Part shown: positions 1-9,308 of the stretch, one piece after another | How positions within the stretch are numbered: position 1 is the stretch's first letter | How the letters are laid out: every line of letters starts with the position of its first letter | Origin: Marmoricola endophyticus | Lineage (GTDB): Bacteria; Actinomycetota; Actinomycetes; Propionibacteriales; Nocardioidaceae | Direction of reading: 5' to 3' | NCBI RefSeq assembly: GCF_014644415.1 | Contig: NZ_BMKQ01000001.1 | Span: 2,047,556-2,111,555, forward strand | Length of the DNA: 64,000 nt | Program-made: the position numbers and the translations under genes | Notes under the pieces: generated by a model | Told to the model about the DNA's origin: nothing | What the model saw: the letters and a program-made list of their open reading frames with translations, nothing else | Databases searched by the model: none

Positions 1-383
1 GCCAGCAGCTGCTCGACCGCTACGTGCAGGCCTTCTGGGACAAGGACGTCGCCACCATCGTCTCGCTGCTCAAGGCGGACGCGGTGTGGGAGATGCCTCC
101 GTTCACCGGCTGGTACTCCGGCGCCACGACCATCGGCGAGCTGATCGCTGCGCAGTGCCCCGGCGGCGAGCACGACATGCCGATGATCGCGACGCGCGCG
201 AACGGGCAGCCGGCCTTCGGGCTCTACATGCGGCAGGCGGACGGCAGCTTCACGCCGTTCCAGCTCCAGGTGCTGACCGTCGAGGACGGCGAGGTCGCCC
301 ACGTGAGCGCGTTCTTCGTCGAGGGGCTGTTCGAGACGTTCGGACTGCCCGCCCGGCTGCCGGCCGACCATCACCTGGAGTGA
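1..383 (+). CDS. SigG-type ECF sigma factor, C-terminal SnoaL-like domain (5' end outside window)
   Basis: Reading frame open from base 3, so the start and the sigma-2/sigma-4 regions lie upstream of the window. The visible 120 residues form one NTF2/SnoaL-like domain, recognised from AFWDKDV, WEMPPF and the TRANGQPAFG segment. These match the C-terminal domain of long actinobacterial ECF sigma factors of the SigG/TIGR02960 type. In such factors this domain is thought to modulate core-polymerase binding or sense a ligand. The next gene begins 5 bases after the stop, so they are probably one operon. A free-standing SnoaL protein is possible, but the sequence is closer to the sigma-fused version. 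Confidence 0.75.
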   Translation, partial: QQLLDRYVQAFWDKDVATIVSLLKADAVWEMPPFTGWYSGATTIGELIAAQCPGGEHDMPMIATRANGQPAFGLYMRQADGSFTPFQLQVLTVEDGEVAHVSAFFVEGLFETFGLPARLPADHHLE

Positions 384-388
384 GTGCC

Positions 389-949
389 GTGCTCGTGCCC
401 ACCGACGTCGCGGTGGGTCTGCTCGAGCGCGCCGTGGCGCACACCCGTGGCTGCCTCGCACTCGTCGACGACCCGCTGCTCGACCGTCCCACACCGTGCA
501 CGGCGTGGGACCTGCGCGCGCTGCTGACGCACATGGACGACAGCCTCGCCGCGATCGCCGAGGCCGCGGCGGGCGCGGTCTCACCGCGGCCGGCGGTGCC
601 ACCGGGGGTGACGCTGCCTGCCGACCTGCTCGTGGACCGCCTGCGGGTGCGGGCGTGCGACCTGCTCGCGGCCTGGGCCCGGCCGCCGGCGTCCTCGGCC
701 GTGGCCGGGGCACCGGTCGACGCCCGGGTGCTCGCGGGGGCCGGCGCCCTGGAGATCGCCGTCCACGGCTGGGACGTCGCTGCGGCGTGCGGTGCCGTCG
801 TACCCCTGCCGGACGGGCTGGCCGCCGACCTGCTCCCCCTCGTCCCGGCGCTGGTCGCCGACGTCGACCGGCCCGTACGGTTCGGGCCGCCGCGCACCGC
901 CTCCGACGACTCGGCGTCGTCGCGGCTGCTGGCGCTGCTCGGCCGCTGA
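389..949 (+). CDS. TIGR03086/maleylpyruvate isomerase N-terminal (DinB-like) family protein
   Basis: 186 aa. Contains the family pattern CTAWDLRALLTHM near residue 35, with a metal-binding His, and a second conserved stretch, LEIAVHGWDVA, near residue 125. This is the mycothiol-dependent/DinB-like four-helix fold that usually carries a metal site. GTG at 389 is preferred because GGAG lies 8 bases upstream. A GTG at 380 overlapping the previous stop is the alternative. It follows the sigma-factor gene directly and may be co-transcribed. The exact reaction is unknown; mycothiol-dependent conjugation or isomerisation is the family expectation. Confidence 0.75.
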   Translation: MLVPTDVAVGLLERAVAHTRGCLALVDDPLLDRPTPCTAWDLRALLTHMDDSLAAIAEAAAGAVSPRPAVPPGVTLPADLLVDRLRVRACDLLAAWARPPASSAVAGAPVDARVLAGAGALEIAVHGWDVAAACGAVVPLPDGLAADLLPLVPALVADVDRPVRFGPPRTASDDSASSRLLALLGR

Positions 950-1024
950 GCTCCGGACCACGAGGGGCAGGCGTCACACCCGAAGGGTTGGTGCGGACCG
1001 CTCGCGCGCGGAAGACTGGCCCTC

Positions 1025-1885
1025 GTGCCGACCAAGCCGATCATCGCCCAGCGCGCCGAGACGCTGCTGGGCGCCCCGGTCGTGTCCACGACCGCGGTGG
1101 CGGGCGGCGACATCTGCACGGCGACCAGGATGCGTCTCTCCGACGGCCGCACCGTGCTCGCCAAGACCCGACCGCACCCGCCGGCCGGCTTCTTCGAGGC
1201 CGAGGCCCGCGGGCTGGGACGTCTCGCCGCCACCGGTGCCGTCGCGGTGCCCGACGTGCTCGCCGTCGACACCGACTGCGTGATCCTGTCCTGGGTCGAG
1301 CCCGGTCGTCCCGACGTCGAGTCCGCCAGCACGCTCGGCCGGTCGCTGTCGACCCTGCACGCGGCCCCCGCCTCCTTCGGTGCCGACGCGCCCGGCTTCG
1401 TCGGCCTGCTGCCCCTGCGCAACGACCCCGCGACCAGCTGGCCGGAGCTGTACGCCACCCGCCGCGTCCTGCCGTACCTCAAGCTCGCCGTCGACCGCGG
1501 CCAGATCGAGGACCGCGACGCGAAGGCCGTGGACGCCCTCATGCACCGGATCACCGAGGTCGCCGGCCCCGCCGAGCCGGCAGCCCTGCTGCACGGCGAC
1601 CTGTGGAGCGGCAACGTGGTCTGGGCGAAGGACGGCCCGCCGCACCTCATCGACGCCGCCGCCGTCCACGGCGGCCACCGCGAGAGCGACCTCGCCATGC
1701 TCGCGCTGTTCGGGCTGCCCCAGCTGCAGCGGGTGCTCGAGGCGTACCAGGAGGCCACCCCGCTGGCCGAGGGCTGGGAGGACCGGGTCCCCCTGCACCA
1801 GCTGCACCCTCTGCTGGTGCACACCGCGATGTTCGGGGCGTCGTACGGTGCCCGCGCCGGCGACGCCGCACGCCGGATGCTCTGA
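1025..1885 (+). CDS. Fructosamine kinase / aminoglycoside phosphotransferase family protein
   Basis: 286 aa, normal length for ketosamine-3-kinase-like proteins. An ATP-binding Lys lies in VLAKTRP near residue 46. The catalytic loop HGDLWSGN starts near residue 190, followed by the metal-binding LIDAAAVHGGHRESDLAM segment, a variant of the usual IDPA motif. The family phosphorylates glycated amines in protein repair; the substrate here is not proven. GTG start at 1025. It stands alone between the sigma-factor unit and the HNH gene. Confidence 0.82.
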   Translation: MPTKPIIAQRAETLLGAPVVSTTAVAGGDICTATRMRLSDGRTVLAKTRPHPPAGFFEAEARGLGRLAATGAVAVPDVLAVDTDCVILSWVEPGRPDVESASTLGRSLSTLHAAPASFGADAPGFVGLLPLRNDPATSWPELYATRRVLPYLKLAVDRGQIEDRDAKAVDALMHRITEVAGPAEPAALLHGDLWSGNVVWAKDGPPHLIDAAAVHGGHRESDLAMLALFGLPQLQRVLEAYQEATPLAEGWEDRVPLHQLHPLLVHTAMFGASYGARAGDAARRML

Positions 1886-2063
1886 GGGCTGCCGATCATC
1901 CTGCTGACCGAGAATCGGCCGCACGACGCTGGAGCGTTGTGCGCACTGCACATGGGCGTGTCCGCGTTCTGGTGAGAAATCAGCTCCTGGGCGAGCACGC
2001 CTTTCCCTCGTCGAGAAACCCGAGGGCAACGCGCTCTCGAGAGTCGGCCACAAATGCGATGCC

Positions 2064-3299
2064 TTACGTCCGCCGGAAGATCAGTCGTCCGTGTTTGGAG
2101 ATGGATATCTCGTGGTGTCCGGCGTGGATCATCCGGTGGTGCCTGGGGCAGAGCAGTCGGCCCTTGGCCACCGAGGTGTGGCCGCCCGTGGACCAGGGGT
2201 CGTCGTGGTGCACGTGGCACAGACCGGGTGGGTAGTCGCAGCCCTCGGCGGTGCAGGTCTTGTCGCGTAGGGCGATCGCGACCCGTTGGGGTCGGGTGTG
2301 GAACCGGGACCGGCGCCCGACGTCCAGCACGCTGGAGGCTCCGCCAAGAACCGCCGGGACCAGGTCGGCACCGCAGGCCAGCCGTCGCGCCTCACCGGCG
2401 GTGATCCGGGTGCCGAGCCCGGTCTCGACCACCCCGGCCGCGTCGAGGGCGTCGACCAGCTCGCGGTGGGTCATCGTGACCGTGACGGTCGCCGCGACGC
2501 CACCGTGCTCGGGCAGGACATCGGCCGGATAGCGCTCGACGACCTCCATCAACGCCCGGCCCTGACCACGTGGCCCGTCACCCAGGTGCGGTGTCCACAC
2601 CGCCGCCAGCATCGTGCGGAGCATGTCCCCGTGCAGCGTCGGCAGCGTGAACCGGCCGTGGACCTGACCATGACCATCGGACGACATGGTGAACCGGGCC
2701 GCCGCGGCAGCGGCCTCCTCCTCACGCTGCAACGCGGCACGTTCGGCCTCCTCCCCGACCTCGGGTGCGACCACGTCCAGGATCCGCCGACCCAGCACCC
2801 GCAGCTCGCGCGGCGGGTGCTCGCCGGCCAGCCGGACCAGGTCCTTCTCGGCCCGCTCCACGATGCTCGCGTCGATGTCGACACCCAGCACGGACGGGAT
2901 CTCTTCGAGTGCGGCGACCGCGTCGACGATCACCCGCGCCTGGGCCTCGGAGACCTCACCACGACACATCGCCTCCCGCGTCACCACACGTGGCCCATCC
3001 AGCGCCCGCGCGAGATCGGCACGCCGCTTGGCCACCGCCCGGTCCTGACACGTCGCGCTCGACCACAGCACCGCCGCCGACGTCGCACCGGCATCGCCTG
3101 CGATCCCGGACGCCTCGGCCTGGAACACCAGCCGCAGCTCCAGCTCCGCGACCTGCGCGGCCAGCACCGCCAACCGACCCAGATCTGCAGCGATCTCCGC
3201 ACCCGGCAGCGACCACACCGGCGACTGCGCGACCTCACCCAACGCCACCTGTGCGGCAGCGATCGCCGCGCTGACCGGGTGGGTGGAGGTCGTTTCCAT
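2064..3299 (-). CDS. DUF222 domain / HNH endonuclease (13E12-type repeat protein)
   Basis: 411 aa. A long helical DUF222 domain (about residues 25-320) precedes a complete C-terminal HNH motif of the form CHVHHDDPWSTGG followed by LCPRHHRMIH, with flanking Cys pairs that would hold a zinc ion. This family occurs in many near-copies in actinobacterial genomes and is known from mycobacteria as 13E12. Its role is unknown; mobile-intron or defence nuclease activity has been suggested. ATG start at 3299. Flanking non-coding DNA on both sides is less GC-rich than neighbouring genes, which fits acquired DNA. Confidence 0.88.
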   Translation of the reverse strand: METTSTHPVSAAIAAAQVALGEVAQSPVWSLPGAEIAADLGRLAVLAAQVAELELRLVFQAEASGIAGDAGATSAAVLWSSATCQDRAVAKRRADLARALDGPRVVTREAMCRGEVSEAQARVIVDAVAALEEIPSVLGVDIDASIVERAEKDLVRLAGEHPPRELRVLGRRILDVVAPEVGEEAERAALQREEEAAAAAARFTMSSDGHGQVHGRFTLPTLHGDMLRTMLAAVWTPHLGDGPRGQGRALMEVVERYPADVLPEHGGVAATVTVTMTHRELVDALDAAGVVETGLGTRITAGEARRLACGADLVPAVLGGASSVLDVGRRSRFHTRPQRVAIALRDKTCTAEGCDYPPGLCHVHHDDPWSTGGHTSVAKGRLLCPRHHRMIHAGHHEISISKHGRLIFRRT

Positions 3300-3712
3300 G
3301 ACCCTGATTCAACCCGTCGCCACCGACAGTTTCTGCACTACAGAACTGCTGACGCTCACAATGTGGACCACAATCAACGACGTTCTCGACCAGCGCCAGA
3401 AAAAGCGCGAGAGCCGAGCACTTCGGTCAGTCGTGCGTACTTCGCGAGGGGTCTCGACGTCGCTCGTCGCTACTGCTCCTCACGGCTCGACCACCGGTAG
3501 TTGCGACCACCACAGGTTCGGTGCCGAGCGCCGCCGCGACGCGGCCCTCGTAGACCGCGTAGGAACGTGCGAGAGCTCGACTCGCGCTGCCACCGGTGGC
3601 ACGAGGTCACCGAACCCCGTCCCACCAGCAGAACCAGCAGCCGTCGCTCGAGCCAACGACCGCCAGCGACTTCTCACCCCCGCCTCAGGTGGTCGTGGCA
3701 GGCTCTGCGGCT
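3300..3712. other. Long intergenic region between HNH gene and mprA-like gene
   Basis: 413 bases with no convincing gene. The first 150 bases are visibly AT-richer than the surroundings and should hold the HNH promoter. A dispersed hairpin repeat lies at 3448-3495. Reading frames running through the region lack family signatures. The last 100 bases must carry the promoter of the two-component operon. Confidence 0.6.
3448..3495. repeat. Dispersed hairpin repeat (GGTCTCGACG...GGCTCGACCACC type)
   Basis: Starts with GGGGTCTCGACGTCGCTC and ends with GGCTCGACCACC, so the ends are partly complementary. The reverse complement of 31305-31372 has the same plan: GGTGGTCTCGACGTC, a CTCGCTCGC core, then GGCTCGACCACC. 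It is therefore a second copy of one repeat family. Confidence 0.55.
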
Positions 3713-4429
3713 GTGAGCCCTGCCAGCCCCGAGAGCAGCGAGCAGCCCCTCGTGCTCGTCGTCGACGACGACCGTGCCGTCCGCGAGTCGCTGCGGCGCT
3801 CGTTGGAGTTCAACGGCTACCGCGTCGACGTCGCCGAGGACGGCGCGGCGGCTCTCGCCCGGATCGCGGCGCTGCGTCCCGACGCGCTGGTGCTCGACGT
3901 GATGATGCCGCGGCTGGACGGGATCGAGACCACCAAGGCGCTGCGCGCGGCCGGCAACGACGTGCCCATCCTGGTGCTGACCGCCCGCGACTCCGTCGGC
4001 GACCGTGTCGACGGGCTGGACGCCGGGGCCGACGACTACCTGACCAAGCCGTTCGCGCTCGAGGAGCTGCTGGCCCGGGTGCGTGCGCTGCTGCGCCGCT
4101 CCGCGCCGGCACCCGAGGACGCGGACGAGGTGCTCTCCTTCTCCGACCTCACCATGGATCTCGCCACCCGCGAGGTGCGCCGCGGCGAGCGGTCGATGGA
4201 GCTGACCCGTACGGAGTTCTCGCTGCTCGAGCTGTTCCTGCGCCGACCGCGGCGCGTGCTGGACCGCTCGTACATCCTCGAGGAGGTCTGGGGCTTCGAC
4301 TTCCCGACGACCGCCAACTCCCTCGAGGTGTACGTCGGCTACGTCCGCCGCAAGCTCGAGGCCGATGACGAGCCGCGGCTGCTGCACACCGTGCGCGGGG
4401 TCGGGTACGTCCTGCGCGAGCAGGACTGA
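3713..4429 (+). CDS. mprA: MprA-like OmpR-family response regulator
   Basis: 238 aa. Receiver domain (about residues 10-125) with acidic pocket VVDDD, phospho-acceptor Asp near residue 62 in [11 protein letters not shown], and Lys in TKPFALEE. A winged-helix DNA-binding domain (about 145-235) follows with [12 protein letters not shown] and the [11 protein letters not shown] recognition segment. The sequence around [11 protein letters not shown] resembles mycobacterial MprA, and the order regulator-kinase-HtrA protease equals mprA-mprB-pepD. GTG at 3713 is chosen because the family starts shortly before the first beta strand; an upstream in-frame extension is not family-like. The stop overlaps the next start (TGATG). 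Expected role: response to envelope stress. Confidence 0.85.
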   Translation: MSPASPESSEQPLVLVVDDDRAVRESLRRSLEFNGYRVDVAEDGAAALARIAALRPDALVLDVMMPRLDGIETTKALRAAGNDVPILVLTARDSVGDRVDGLDAGADDYLTKPFALEELLARVRALLRRSAPAPEDADEVLSFSDLTMDLATREVRRGERSMELTRTEFSLLELFLRRPRRVLDRSYILEEVWGFDFPTTANSLEVYVGYVRRKLEADDEPRLLHTVRGVGYVLREQD

Positions 4430-5865
4430 TGCCGCCGGTCTCCCGGCTGCGCGAGGCCGTGCACTACCGGCGCTCGCTCGCCAGCCGGGTGACGCTGCTG
4501 ACCACCATCGCGGTGGGGCTCGCCGTCGCGGTCGTCGCGGGGGCGGCGTACTACACCGTCCAGCGGACCTCACAGAGCACGCTGGACAGCTCCCTGCGCA
4601 GTCGGGCTTACGCGGCCGCGCAGTTCGACGCGTATCAGACTCTCGACCCGCGCGACATTCCGTCGATCGTCTCCGGTGCCTCCGACGTCCGCATCGTCCT
4701 GATCGACCTGCGGATCAACACCAGCTTCTTCTTTCCCGACAAGAGGGTTCGACCGGGCACCAGCGAGCTCGCTGTCGCGCTCGGCAAGTCTCGTTTCTCC
4801 AAGCGCACGATGACGGTGGGGGGCGAGCGCTACCGCGTGATCACCGTCCCGGGTGCCTCTCGCGGCACGGCCCTGATGCTCGCCCAGTCCATGGAGCAGA
4901 CCGACCAGCTGCTCTCCCGGCTACGCACCGTCACCTTCTCCCTCGGCGCCGTCGGCATCCTCCTCGCCGCACTGGCCGGCTGGGGGGTCGCCCGCAACGG
5001 GTTGCGCCCGGTGCGTCGGCTCACCACGAGCGTCGAGGAGATCGCCCGCACCGAGCGGCTGGACCCGATCGAGGTGGAGGGCAAGGACGAGATCGCCCGG
5101 CTCTCCGCCGCCTTCAACGAGCTTCTCGGATCGCTCTCGGCCAGCCGGGACCGGCAGCGGCAGCTGGTCGCGGACGCAGGGCACGAGCTGCGCACGCCGC
5201 TCACCTCCCTGCGCACCAACCTGGAGCTGCTCAGCCAGTCCGAGCGCGAGTCGGGTCCCACCCTGTCGCCGCAGTCGCGGCGCGAGCTGCTCGACGACGT
5301 CTCCGGCCAGATCGGCGAGCTCACCACGCTGATCGGCGACCTGGTCGAGCTGGCCCGCGACGAGGAGGCCGGCTCGGTGGTCCACACCGTCGAGCTGTCC
5401 GGCATCGTCGAGACCGCGCTGACCCGCGTACGGCGTCGCGCGACCGGCCCCGACGGGACCGACTTCGACGTCCACCTCGAGCCGTGGTGGCTCACCGGCG
5501 ACGCCACCTCGCTGGAGCGGGCGTTCACCAACCTGCTCGACAACGCGGTGAAGTGGAGCCCGGACGGCGGCACGGTGACCGTACGACTCGCCCAGGGCTC
5601 GCTGGTCGTCGACGACGAGGGCCCGGGCATCGCCGAGGAGGACCGGCCGCACGTCTTCGACCGGTTCTACCGGTCGAAGGAGTCGCGTGCGCTGCCCGGT
5701 TCCGGGCTGGGCCTGTCCATCGTGCACGCGGTGGCCGAGCGCCACGGCGGCACGGTCTCCGCCGACCGGGCGCCGTCCGGCGGCGCACGACTCACGTTCC
5801 AGGTGCCCGGCTCGCAGCAGGACCCCACCCCCGCCGACGACGCCGCTGTCTTCCCCAGCTCGTAG
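4429..5865 (+). CDS. mprB: MprB-like sensor histidine kinase
   Basis: 478 aa. Membrane helix at about residues 20-42, an extracytoplasmic sensor of about 120 residues, a second helix near 165-185, then HAMP. The H-box is DAGHELRTPLTS with the His near residue 250. N-box LLDNAVKWSPDGG near 368, G1 DDEGPGIAEED near 394 and G2 GSGLGLSIVHAV near 424 are all intact, so it should be an active kinase. The start overlaps the regulator stop by one base, giving translational coupling. Partner of the upstream regulator by position. Confidence 0.87.
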   Translation: MPPVSRLREAVHYRRSLASRVTLLTTIAVGLAVAVVAGAAYYTVQRTSQSTLDSSLRSRAYAAAQFDAYQTLDPRDIPSIVSGASDVRIVLIDLRINTSFFFPDKRVRPGTSELAVALGKSRFSKRTMTVGGERYRVITVPGASRGTALMLAQSMEQTDQLLSRLRTVTFSLGAVGILLAALAGWGVARNGLRPVRRLTTSVEEIARTERLDPIEVEGKDEIARLSAAFNELLGSLSASRDRQRQLVADAGHELRTPLTSLRTNLELLSQSERESGPTLSPQSRRELLDDVSGQIGELTTLIGDLVELARDEEAGSVVHTVELSGIVETALTRVRRRATGPDGTDFDVHLEPWWLTGDATSLERAFTNLLDNAVKWSPDGGTVTVRLAQGSLVVDDEGPGIAEEDRPHVFDRFYRSKESRALPGSGLGLSIVHAVAERHGGTVSADRAPSGGARLTFQVPGSQQDPTPADDAAVFPSS

Positions 5866-5910
5866 CCGGGTCACAGCCCGATCTCAGGCGAGAGGGACAG
5901 ACTGGTCGCC

Positions 5911-7278
<1,368 letters not shown>

Positions 7279-7285
7279 GCCCGGG

Positions 7286-9244
7286 TCAGCCGAGGAGCTC
7301 CAGCAGCAGGTCGCGGAGCAGGTCGAAGCCGTGCTCGGTGAGGATCGACTCGGAGTGGAACTGGATGCCGCGGTAGTGCGGTCCGCGCAGGGCGTCCACG
7401 TCGCCGGTCCCGGCGTTCACCGCGAGCTCCAGGCCCTCGGGCAGCGAGGTCGCGTCGGCCGGCTGCCGGGCGGCGAAGGTGTTGTAGAACCCGACCCGCT
7501 CCGTCCGGCCGAACAGGTCGACGTCCGCCTGCGTGCCCTGGAAGACGATGTCCTTGAAGGCCAGCGGCAGCCCGAGCCGGTCGCTGAGCACCTGGTGACC
7601 GAGGCAGACGGCGAGGAACGGCCGCCCGGAGCCGAGCAGCGCGTCGACGGCCTGGCGGTACACCGCGATCTTCGGGTCGTCGTCGGCCCTCGGGTCCCCG
7701 GGCCCCGGTCCGACCACGACGAGGTCGTGGTCGCCGCCGAGGACCGCGCCGGCGACGTCGCCGGGTGACGAGGGGTCGAGCGCGTCGTGGCGTACGACGC
7801 TGGCCCGCATCCCCAGCACCGAGAACACGTGGCACAGCATGTTGACGAAGTCGTCCTCGCCGTCGAGCACCAGGACGCTGCGCCCGGCCAGCGCCGGGTG
7901 CTCGGTGGCGTCGGACTGGTCGGTGAGCCAGAAGCGGGACAGGCGCTGGTTGCGCTCGGCCAGCGCGAGACGCACGTCGTCGTCCTCGACGAGTGCGCCG
8001 ACCCCGACCGCCGCACGGCCGGCGCGAGGCACCAGGCCGAAGGCGGACAGGATGCCGCCGGCCTTGGCGTGCGTCTCGGCCACCTCGTACGTCGGATCGG
8101 AGTCGCGCACGAGCGTAGCGCCGGCGGTCACGGTGAGCGTCCCGTCCGGGCGGACGTCGGCGGAGCGGATCACGATCGGTGAGTCCATCCGGTGCGCCCC
8201 GTCGGCGTCGCGCCCGAACAGGGCGAGCGCGGCGCCGTAGTAGCCGCGTCCCTCCGACTCGTACCGCTTGATCAGCCGGCAGGCGTTCTCCACCGGCGAC
8301 CCGGTGACGGTGGCGGCGTACATCGTGTCGCGCAGGATCTCGCGCGGGTCGCTGTGGCTGCGGCCGGCGAGGAGGTACTCCGTGTGCACCAGGTGGGTCA
8401 TCGGCTTGAGGAACGGCCCGAGGACCTGGCCACCGTCGTGGCACAGGTCGCACATCATCTTCAGCTCCTCGTCGACGACCATGAAGAGCTCGTAGATCTC
8501 CTTCTCGTCGGACAGGAAGTCCAGCAGCCGCCGCTTCAGCTCCGCGTCGCGCCGCTCGGGCGGCGCCTCGTCGAGGTCGCGCGGGAGCCGGAAGGTGCCG
8601 CTGATCGGGTTCATCCGGACGTCGCCGCCGGCCACGCTGACGTGCCGCTCGGGCGAGGCACCGATCAGGTAGCGGTCGCCGGTGAAGAACGCGTACGTCC
8701 AGTAGGCCCCGCGCTCCTGCTCGAGCAGCCGGCGCAGCACCGTGAGCGCGGTGTCCGGGCCCCAGTCGGCGATCCGGGCGCGGTAGCGACGCCCGACCAC
8801 GAGGTTGGCACCCTCGCCGTGCCCGATCTCCTCGGCGATGATCTTCTCCACCACGGCGGCGTAGGCCTCGTCGTCGGTCTCGAAGCCACCGGCGTCCGCG
8901 AGCTCGACGGGTACGTCGGGCAGCACCTCGAGCAGCTGCTCGAGCGGCACCTCGTGCTGGACGTCGATGTCGACCACCGCCAGCGGGGCGCCGTCGTCGT
9001 GGGCCTCGAAGCCGCGCTCGGCGACCTGTCGGTACGGCACCGCGACCAGCCGGTCCCAGGCCCCGGGATCGGTGGGCCGTCCCTCCTCCAGGGGGATGTC
9101 CAGGAGGCTCTCGACCTGGCTGAGCGTGCCGCCGACGAGCGCCACGGTGGCGGCGTCGCGCAGGCGTACGACGGCCCACGCGGGCCGCTCCAGGACGGCG
9201 CGCAGGGCGGCTTGCGGGGAGGTCCCAGGGGCAGGCTCGGGCAC
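7286..9244 (-). CDS. PhzE-like fused anthranilate/ADIC synthase (TrpE-TrpG fusion)
   Basis: 652 aa, the size of PhzE-type fusions. The N-terminal two thirds is a chorismate-utilising domain (IGASPERH, NPISGTFRLP, TVTGSPVENACRLI, ETHAKAGGIL). The C-terminal third is a class I glutamine amidotransferase with nucleophile Cys in VCLGHQVLS and the His-Glu pair in QFHSES. It should turn chorismate plus glutamine into anthranilate or 2-amino-2-deoxyisochorismate. No phenazine or tryptophan genes are adjacent, so the product's fate is unknown. GTG start at 9244. Convergent with pepD; stops 7 bases apart. Confidence 0.82.
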   Translation of the reverse strand: MPEPAPGTSPQAALRAVLERPAWAVVRLRDAATVALVGGTLSQVESLLDIPLEEGRPTDPGAWDRLVAVPYRQVAERGFEAHDDGAPLAVVDIDVQHEVPLEQLLEVLPDVPVELADAGGFETDDEAYAAVVEKIIAEEIGHGEGANLVVGRRYRARIADWGPDTALTVLRRLLEQERGAYWTYAFFTGDRYLIGASPERHVSVAGGDVRMNPISGTFRLPRDLDEAPPERRDAELKRRLLDFLSDEKEIYELFMVVDEELKMMCDLCHDGGQVLGPFLKPMTHLVHTEYLLAGRSHSDPREILRDTMYAATVTGSPVENACRLIKRYESEGRGYYGAALALFGRDADGAHRMDSPIVIRSADVRPDGTLTVTAGATLVRDSDPTYEVAETHAKAGGILSAFGLVPRAGRAAVGVGALVEDDDVRLALAERNQRLSRFWLTDQSDATEHPALAGRSVLVLDGEDDFVNMLCHVFSVLGMRASVVRHDALDPSSPGDVAGAVLGGDHDLVVVGPGPGDPRADDDPKIAVYRQAVDALLGSGRPFLAVCLGHQVLSDRLGLPLAFKDIVFQGTQADVDLFGRTERVGFYNTFAARQPADATSLPEGLELAVNAGTGDVDALRGPHYRGIQFHSESILTEHGFDLLRDLLLELLG

Positions 9245-9308
9245 GGCCGCACGCTACCAACGCGCCGGTTCGGCTGACCCGCTGCGGCCGGCCGGTGAGA
9301 ATGGCTCC

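Noticed and set aside
1952-1975. GGGCGTGTCCGCGTTCTGG resembles the MITE terminal repeat
   Set aside because: Only part of one end matches with gaps, and no partner end or core sequence is nearby.
2286-3500. 404-aa plus-strand open frame across the HNH gene
   Set aside because: It is the antisense of a clear DUF222/HNH protein and its residues (many Arg, His, Gln) show no fold signature.
5866-5910. MprA-box in the mprB-pepD gap (CTCAGG at 5883)
   Set aside because: Only a single short match, also expected by chance; no clear paired box.
8967-9308. N-terminal extension of the GAF protein
   Set aside because: Overlaps the PhzE-like gene on the other strand and is Ser/Arg-rich noise; the ATG at 9309 fits the domain start.
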